From Streptomyces minutiscleroticus (GTDB taxonomy: Bacteria > Actinomycetota > Actinomycetes > Streptomycetales > Streptomycetaceae), in the NCBI RefSeq assembly GCF_014650875.1, contig NZ_BMVU01000001.1, forward strand, positions 1 to 64,000: a stretch of DNA of 64,000 nucleotides. Reading direction: 5' to 3'. A model generated the notes under the pieces. It made no database searches. It was not told where the DNA came from and saw nothing but the letters and a program-made list of their open reading frames with translations. Position 1 is the first letter of the stretch. The number at the start of each line of letters is the position of its first letter. Position numbers and translations under genes: made by a program. Below are positions 62,937-64,000 of this stretch, in pieces.

Positions 62937-64000
62937 CTAGACGGCCGTCGGGCCCTTCGCCCCGACGCGCTCGCGGGCCGGATCGGCCGCGTCCCGCTTG
63001 AAGGCCCACTCCATCCTCGGCTCCATCGCGAAGCGGAAGACGCGCTGCACGGGAGGTGTGCACAACGCGGTGACCAGCGCCGCGGCGAGGAGCGTGACGA
63101 GGACCTCGCCGAGCGGCCGGTGCAGCCACGCGGGCTCGTACCAGTCCCAGAAGCGGGAGCCCTTGATCAGGAAGCCGTGCAGCAGGTAGCCGTACAGCGT
63201 GCCCGCGCCCAGCACCGTGAACCACGTCGTGCGGCCCGGCACCCACGCGAAGAAGCAGGCGGTCAGGACCATCGAGCAGCCGAAGAGGGCGAGCGTCATC
63301 ACGACGCCGGCCCACCACGGGGCGCCCAGCTCCTGCGCGCTGTCGCGGTGGTAGAACCACGCGGAGTTCATGCGCGGCGCGGCCCAGTACGCCAGGGCGA
63401 GGGCGGCCGCGAACACCGGCACCGACAGGACGCGCGCCGCACGGCGCCGCACCTGCCGGAAGTGCTCGGGCCTCATGCACAGGCCGGCGACGAAGAAGGG
63501 CAGGAACTGCAGCACCCGCTGGAGGTCCAGGTCGTCGCCGATGTCGGGGGAGACGGAGGCGAGGACGGCGACCGCGAGGGCGATCGGCAGCGGCCACCGC
63601 ACGGTCCGCCACAGCGGGGTGGTCAGCCGCCACACGAAGAGCGCGACCAGGAACCAGGTGAGGTACCAGGGGTCGAGCAGGCTGACCGGGTGGGCCGGGT
63701 CGTCGTCGGCCCACCGCTTGAAGAGCGAGTACGCGGTCTCGAACACGATGTACGGCACGGCGACGCCGGTCACGAGCCGTCGGATCCGCTTCGGGCTGCC
63801 GTCGAAGCCGCGTGAGAAGTAGCCGGAGATGACGATGAAGGCCGGCATGTGGAACGTGTAGACGACCATGTACAGCGCTTCCGCCGTACGGCTCTGATCG
63901 GTCAGCGGTTCCCAGACGTGGCCCACGGCGACCAGCACGATCGCGAGGTACTTGGCGTTGTCGAAGAACGCGTCGCGCTGTCCGGCGGGGCGTGCGCCGG
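62937..64000 (-). CDS. Acyltransferase-3 family membrane protein (5-prime end outside window)
   Basis: A multi-helix membrane acyltransferase of the OafA/NodX type, which O-acetylates sugars or other exported groups. The frame is open to the window edge: before the methionine at 63938 it reads QRDAFFDNAKYLAIVLVAVG, which is the conserved first helix and the usual start region of the family, so the gene continues right and ATG 63938 is not the start. FHMPAFIVISGYF is the second helix motif with the His, and about nine more helices follow. Substrate unknown. The sequence present covers about 354 residues. Confidence 0.9.
   Translation of the reverse strand, partial: GARPAGQRDAFFDNAKYLAIVLVAVGHVWEPLTDQSRTAEALYMVVYTFHMPAFIVISGYFSRGFDGSPKRIRRLVTGVAVPYIVFETAYSLFKRWADDDPAHPVSLLDPWYLTWFLVALFVWRLTTPLWRTVRWPLPIALAVAVLASVSPDIGDDLDLQRVLQFLPFFVAGLCMRPEHFRQVRRRAARVLSVPVFAAALALAYWAAPRMNSAWFYHRDSAQELGAPWWAGVVMTLALFGCSMVLTACFFAWVPGRTTWFTVLGAGTLYGYLLHGFLIKGSRFWDWYEPAWLHRPLGEVLVTLLAAALVTALCTPPVQRVFRFAMEPRMEWAFKRDAADPARERVGAKGPTAV

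Overview
The window is chromosomal DNA from a high-GC actinobacterium, almost certainly a Streptomyces. GC is very high and codon third positions are G/C-biased. Many starts are GTG with GGAGG-type ribosome sites. Gene families (GlbO, BadF-type sugar kinase, Nur-controlled SodF, paired PepN, BioY, Fpg/Nei-Eis-RsbU order) are typical of the Streptomyces core. I see no rRNA, tRNA, CRISPR array, transposase, integrase or phage gene. I place 46 protein genes; the last runs off the right edge.

1-12.9 kb: a truncated haemoglobin (glbO) and a PIMT-like methyltransferase, then a seven-gene leftward signalling operon. In transcription order it reads GlnX-like four-helix membrane sensor, GlnH-like amino-acid-binding protein, a coiled-coil protein of unknown role, a PknG-like Ser/Thr kinase, a PP2C phosphatase, a von Willebrand A protein and an FHA protein. 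This joins the GlnX-GlnH-PknG amino-acid sensing branch known from mycobacteria and corynebacteria to a kinase/PP2C/VWA triad (TerY-P type) plus a phosphothreonine reader. It is the most interesting system in the window.

13-27 kb: sugar metabolism and transport. BadF-family GlcNAc-type kinase overlaps a GH4 glycosidase; then MscS channel, HNH nuclease, a PadR-controlled ABC exporter with a clear palindromic operator, a secreted GH84 hexosaminidase with an altered catalytic pair, a 96-residue ORF coupled to malQ, and a small membrane protein.

27-45 kb: a divergent TetR/FAD-monooxygenase pair with an excellent promoter and operators; an M14 carboxypeptidase carrying a 9-bp tandem repeat; PepN copy 1; DUF1203; asd; an ECF sigma factor with a membrane partner; a large secreted subtilase; a Nudix hydrolase; and a TIGR03767 phosphoesterase preceded by a PHO box.

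45-64 kb: a DUF559/AbiEi-like protein, PepN copy 2, a mycothiol-type DsbA protein, sodF with a Nur box, two amino-acid permeases flanking bioY and a receptor kinase, rpiB, an Fpg/Nei glycosylase, an Eis-like acetyltransferase, an RsbU-type phosphatase, a CPA2 antiporter (possible ATC start), an HD hydrolase, and a truncated acyltransferase.

Convergent gene pairs are separated by strong GC-rich hairpins, listed individually. Several intergenic regions carry 16-19 bp tandem repeats with no coding content. Starts were chosen from ribosome-site spacing, family alignment and overlaps; nothing was checked against a database.
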